A DNA stretch of 64,000 bases from Chondrosia reniformis (lineage: Eukaryota; Porifera; Demospongiae; Chondrillida; Chondrillidae), in assembly GCA_947172415.1 (NCBI GenBank), contig OX359200.1:6890001-6954000 (forward strand), written 5' to 3'. Numbering within the stretch: position 1 is the stretch's first letter; every line of letters begins with the position of its first letter. Under the pieces are notes generated by a model. The model saw only the letters and a program-made list of their open reading frames with translations, did not search any database and had not been told where the DNA came from. Positions 60,164 to 64,000 of the stretch are shown here, piece by piece. Position numbers and translations under genes: made by a program.

Positions 60164-63100
60164 ATGTACGCCTTGTATAAGGAGCTTCATCCGCCCACAG
60201 GAGTAGAACATTGCGCTTCCGGGAGCATCACTGATAGAGCGGACCATAACATTGTGACTGCAGCCGGCTCCACTTTAAGAGTATACAAGCTGAGAAAGGT
60301 ACCATTAACTGATAGATTCTACTATTCCTGTTAAGTATTTTTGAATAATTTTGTAGACACTAAATGGATCAGAAATAGAAGGTAAATTCATGCAGTCCTG
60401 CGTTACCTTGTGACTCTATATAATGTAGTTACAAAATGAGAACATTCAGGATGTCAGGATGGCCGAGCGGTCTAAGGCGCTGCGTTCAGGTCGCAGTCTA
60501 CTCTTGTAGGCGTGGGTTCGAATCCCACTTCTGACATATTTTTTCTTTTTTTCTAAATTCTTGTACATGTATCCCAAAGGTGACTTTTCTTTTTTTCCTT
60601 ATCATTTCAGAACATCTTGAGCAGGTCTTAGAATGCGAACTCTTTGGAAATTTGTCTTCTCTAGCCATAGCAAGGTTACCAAAGTCGAAACGAGATGCCA
60701 TCTTGTTAGCATTCAAAGACGCAAAAGTAACAGTTGGGATAATGGTAATGCACCTTTTTTATATTTATGGTTGCAATCTTATCGCTTGTTAGCTATCAGT
60801 AGTGGAGTTTGATTCAGAGAGTCACAGTTTGAATACAGTTTCTTTGCACTACTTTGAAGATGAAGAGACAAAAGTTAGTTTATTGGAAGGAATTTAAGAA
60901 AACCCGCAAGGTTATCTTATAGCAACTAAACATTTACATTTGTATGACTATTATTTGTTTTGCTAATGATAAATTAATTTGTTTACTGTCAGTAGCACTT
61001 TAGCTAGTATCTGAAATTCATTTCTGTCTATTGTGTCATATTATTATGGACTAAGTAATTGCTGTAAATCTAGCTGTGTGATTGAAGGGTGTGGTTGAAG
61101 GGTGTGGTTGAAAGGGTGTGGTTGAAGGGTGTGGTTGAAGGGTGTGATCACAAGGTGAGCCTGTTGGTGTGTGTGTGTAGGTGGGTAGTGGAGCGGAGGT
61201 GAAGCCTCCTCTAGTGAGAGTGGATCCAGACCACAGGTGTGCTGGAATGCTCATTTACAACACCAAACTTGTCATTCTACCCATCCAACAAGGGGACATC
61301 AGAAAGGCTTCCAAGAAATCACCTTCTCACAGGTTGGAACTGGCATCATCTGCATTCCTTGTTTGCTGGAATTTCTATATTTATTAATCGGCCATTTTCT
61401 TTCCTCTCCCAGCCACTCGTCCACTCTACATAGTTATATCATAGACTTGACAACGCTGGACTTGACGTCTGTTGCCGATCAGCTGTTGAGTGTTAGGGAC
61501 TTTAACTTTCTCTTTGGCTACAACAACCCAACTGTGTCCATCTTGTTTGAGACCGTTCCAACCTGTGCTGGGTATGACATACCAGTGAAGCATATGATAT
61601 ACGTAGGACATACTAGTAAAGCATATGATATACGTAGGACATACTAGTGAAGTATATGATATAGGACATACTAGTGAAGCATATGATATACGTAGGACAT
61701 ACTAGTGAAGCATATGATATAGGACATACTAGTGAAGCATATGATATAGGACATACTAGTGAAGCATATGATATAGGACATACTAGTGAAGCATATGATA
61801 TAGGACATACTAGTGTATTTTATTATGGTGAAATAGAAGTTTCTTTAAATTAACAACCTTCAAATGTTTTTTTTTCATTTTGGGAACCTCAAAAGGTTAG
61901 CAAGTGAACCATTTAAGGATTTGTATATGAACTTCTATCTTGAAATTATCTATCAAATCTGTAACTGATGGTATACTAGCTTTACCTGTACTTGTGTCCC
62001 CATTTTAGGCGCATTGCCACATTTAAGGACACTTGTTGCTTTGTCACTGCCTCACTAGACATCAGCCAGAAGATTCATGCTGTTGTGTGGGCGGACAGGG
62101 GACTTCCCCTGGATTGCTTCAAGCTCCTGCCTGTACCCAAACCACTTGGTGAGAACATTATGTGGCAATTGATTACCAGTTGTTGAATGTGTTACATATC
62201 TGTTGCAATTTGTTGCAATTTGTAACATTTTAGATTTAATACTCATTATGTTATTTCACTTCATTCTTCCACTTCCTCACTCTACATCAATCAGTCTCGC
62301 CTTCTTATTTCCATTTTCTGTCTCTCTTTCCTCAGGAGGTATTTTAGTGTTCACTGTGAACAGTCTGATCTACTTCAGTCAGAGCTACCCTCATTTTGGC
62401 ATCTCCACAAACAGTTTAGCAGAGAAAATATCAAAATTTGCATATCGTAAGTCCATTCTCCAACACATGGCCTCAGTTTATCTCTTGATTTCAGTGCGTA
62501 ATTAACATAATCTTAGTCAATTCAGTGTTAATGGACTGAGTTTGATAACTGGAGAGATAAAAGGCAATAAAGCATATTTACCTGCTACAGTCACTGTCCT
62601 ATGTATTCAGGTTCTAAGGCCTCAGTCGTGTTGACTTTGGACAGCTCAAGAGCTTGTTTCATGGCTCCTGACCAACTTCTTCTAACTCTGAAGAATGGAC
62701 AAATGTATGAAACATATTCAAGACAGTTATTTGCTCAAATAATATATTATTGATTTGATTCTAAGTTATACTTAAGTTTTTCATTGTTTCTACAGTTACA
62801 TGGTTTCCATGGTTACAGAGAGTCCTGGTAGGGACATGGTGAGAGGTATTACCTTTGACCTCATGGCCGCCAGTGTCCAATCTTCATCTGTGAGTAGCAG
62901 CAAGCAGTATTGGACACTATCCCTTTGAAAAGGGGTGTGTCTAACACAAAGGGGCGTGTCTGTCTGTGTTTGTAGGTGTGTAAACTATCAGACGAGTTTA
63001 TCTTTCTCGGATCTCATCTCGGAAACTCGTTGTTACTGCAGTGTACTCAAAAATTAGAAGTCAGTTTTATATTGTATATTATGTGTGGGTTTCATTACAT

Positions 63101-63883
63101 ATACAACTCTTCATTCTACTGAAGATTGTAGTTCTTACATTAGTCATCATTCACTATATTCACTGTATTTGGTACATATACGTTTGTCTCTCTATTGTCA
63201 GACTATGACTGAGCCACTCCCAAAGAGAAAGAGAATCAGCAGTTCAACATTCTGTGAGTTTCCATTGCACAATCACTCATGTCATGATCAGAGATAGCAT
63301 TGTTATACTACCTACGTGTACAGTAATATACTAGTACTACATATGTATATATACATATGCTATAATATACGTATGTACTTATACTATAATATATACATAC
63401 GTATACTGTACCTATTCCTCAATGACTTGTATCACTGATCACGGTTGTCTTGGCAGTGGATGAGTTTGATTTGGAGCTGTTTGGTTCTGGAGTGCCTACC
63501 ACTTCACTGTCCACATCTTATACGTTCAAAGTGAGCTACTGAAGTAGGCGGGGAAAAACAGGGTATTTCCCTCGTCTATCACATATTATGAAATATATTT
63601 GTATATACCATGTTCTTTCCTTTGTAATACATATATAGGCATATATATACTGATGCATTTAGTATACTTTACACTGTGTATGTAATATATACTTCATTCA
63701 TTGTTACAATATGTAGGTATGTGATAGTATTATCAATACAGCACCAATAACAAATATAACAATGGGAGAGACGGCTAATATTGCTGTAAGTTGTATTGTA
63801 TTATTTTGATGTCGTAGTATTGCTTCATATGATTCTTTATTGTCTTTCTCTTTCCTCCTTTCCGGCTCAATTAACAGGAAGAG
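60164..63883 (+). CDS. CPSF1: Cleavage and polyadenylation specificity factor subunit 1 (N-terminal part)
   Basis: Fifteen exons join in phase and cover about 464 residues, roughly the first third of the family's ~1440: 60164-60298, 60357-60381, 60611-60726, 60793-60873, 61181-61332, 61413-61571, 62009-62148, 62336-62446, 62611-62704, 62796-62889, 62976-63059, 63202-63253, 63457-63530, 63717-63785, 63878-63883. The start [17 protein letters not shown] matches CPSF1; so do [53 protein letters not shown] and the basic cluster PKRKRI. This is the first beta-propeller region (MMS1-N type). CPSF1 scaffolds the pre-mRNA 3'-end cleavage complex in the nucleus. The last visible exon is a 6-nt microexon. 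The rest lies beyond the right edge. Confidence 0.93.
60453..60536 (+). tRNA. tRNA-Leu (anticodon CAG)
   Basis: Full cloverleaf: acceptor GTCAGGA/TTCTGAC (one G-T pair), D-arm with GGCCGAGCGG, anticodon arm TGCG-TTCAGGT-CGCA, long variable arm CTAC/GTAG typical of Leu, T-arm GTGGG-TTCGAAT-CCCAC. Box A and box B promoters are intact, and a T6 then T7 Pol III terminator follows. It lies within CPSF1 intron 2, same strand. Confidence 0.97.
60537..60556 (+). terminator. Pol III terminator of tRNA-Leu
   Basis: T-runs begin four bases after the discriminator base; at least six T in a row, then a second run. Confidence 0.85.
61083..61147. repeat. 13-bp tandem repeat, about 5 copies (CPSF1 intron 4)
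   Basis: Unit GGTGTGGTTGAAG, one copy with an extra A-G step; it ends about 35 bp before the exon-5 acceptor. Confidence 0.9.
61585..61815. repeat. 27/32-bp tandem repeat, about 8 copies (CPSF1 intron 6)
   Basis: Unit ACATACTAGTGAAGCATATG then ATATAGG; some units carry a 5-bp insertion (ATACGTAGG). The first copy starts at the exon-6 donor. Confidence 0.95.
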
Positions 63884-64000
63884 GTAAGTAGTTGCTATGC
63901 AACCAAACAAACATACTTATTTGAATGGTTGCCATAGTAACACACACTACCTGATACGTTTGATCTCAAGTAACTTCATGGGTATGTATGCAGTTTTCCG

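Overview
The window is animal nuclear DNA: AT-rich, with many spliced genes, GT-AG introns carrying recognisable consensus, single-exon exceptions, abundant minisatellites and short foldback elements. The gene set (TADA2A, AARS1, ZNFX1, RNF212, FAAP24, CPSF1 and a SPARC/testican-like secreted protein) is metazoan. Strong divergence from vertebrate versions, short introns in several genes and head-to-head gene pairs with under 200 bp between start codons suggest an early-branching animal such as a sponge, but the sequence alone does not prove this. No prokaryotic operon, phage or CRISPR features are present. Most exon models below were checked by hand: splice sites and reading phase agree along each whole gene.

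Layout. 1-860: two exon-like blocks of a minus-strand gene running off the left edge (possibly sialidase-like). 2.43-6.35 kb: a spliced, TATA-led, apparently non-coding gene (minus strand) whose intron is packed with satellites; a compact second copy lies at 44.9-45.6 kb. 8.8-13.15 kb: TADA2A (+), with two long minisatellites inside introns. 13.3-15.3 kb: an unrecognised minus-strand gene with a SAP-like C-terminus. 15.9-20.1 kb: intergenic DNA full of foldback elements, several carrying a hammerhead-ribozyme-like core. 20.5-21.8 kb: a small unknown four-exon gene (-). 22.1-24.0 kb: a secreted thyroglobulin-1/SPARC-like gene (-), head to head with AARS1 (+, 24.1-43.85 kb, 22 exons). 43.9-48.1 kb: intergenic repeats. 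48.15-53.7 kb: ZNFX1 (-), whole coding region in one exon.

54.4-64 kb is a tight cluster: an EF-hand-like gene (-) and RNF212 (+) share a promoter interval of 170 bp; RNF212 and FAAP24 (-) are tail to tail with 51 bp between stop codons; FAAP24 and CPSF1 (+) share a 136-bp promoter interval. RNF212 (meiotic crossover SUMO ligase family) and FAAP24 (Fanconi anaemia core complex) are both DNA-recombination/repair genes. A tRNA-Leu(CAG) gene sits inside CPSF1 intron 2. CPSF1 continues beyond the right edge.

The most unusual observations are the repeated hammerhead-like motifs in foldback elements, the two-copy spliced non-coding gene family, a likely dual-targeted AARS1 with two start codons, two GC-AG introns, a 32-nt intron, and a 55-bp duplication copying a splice acceptor.
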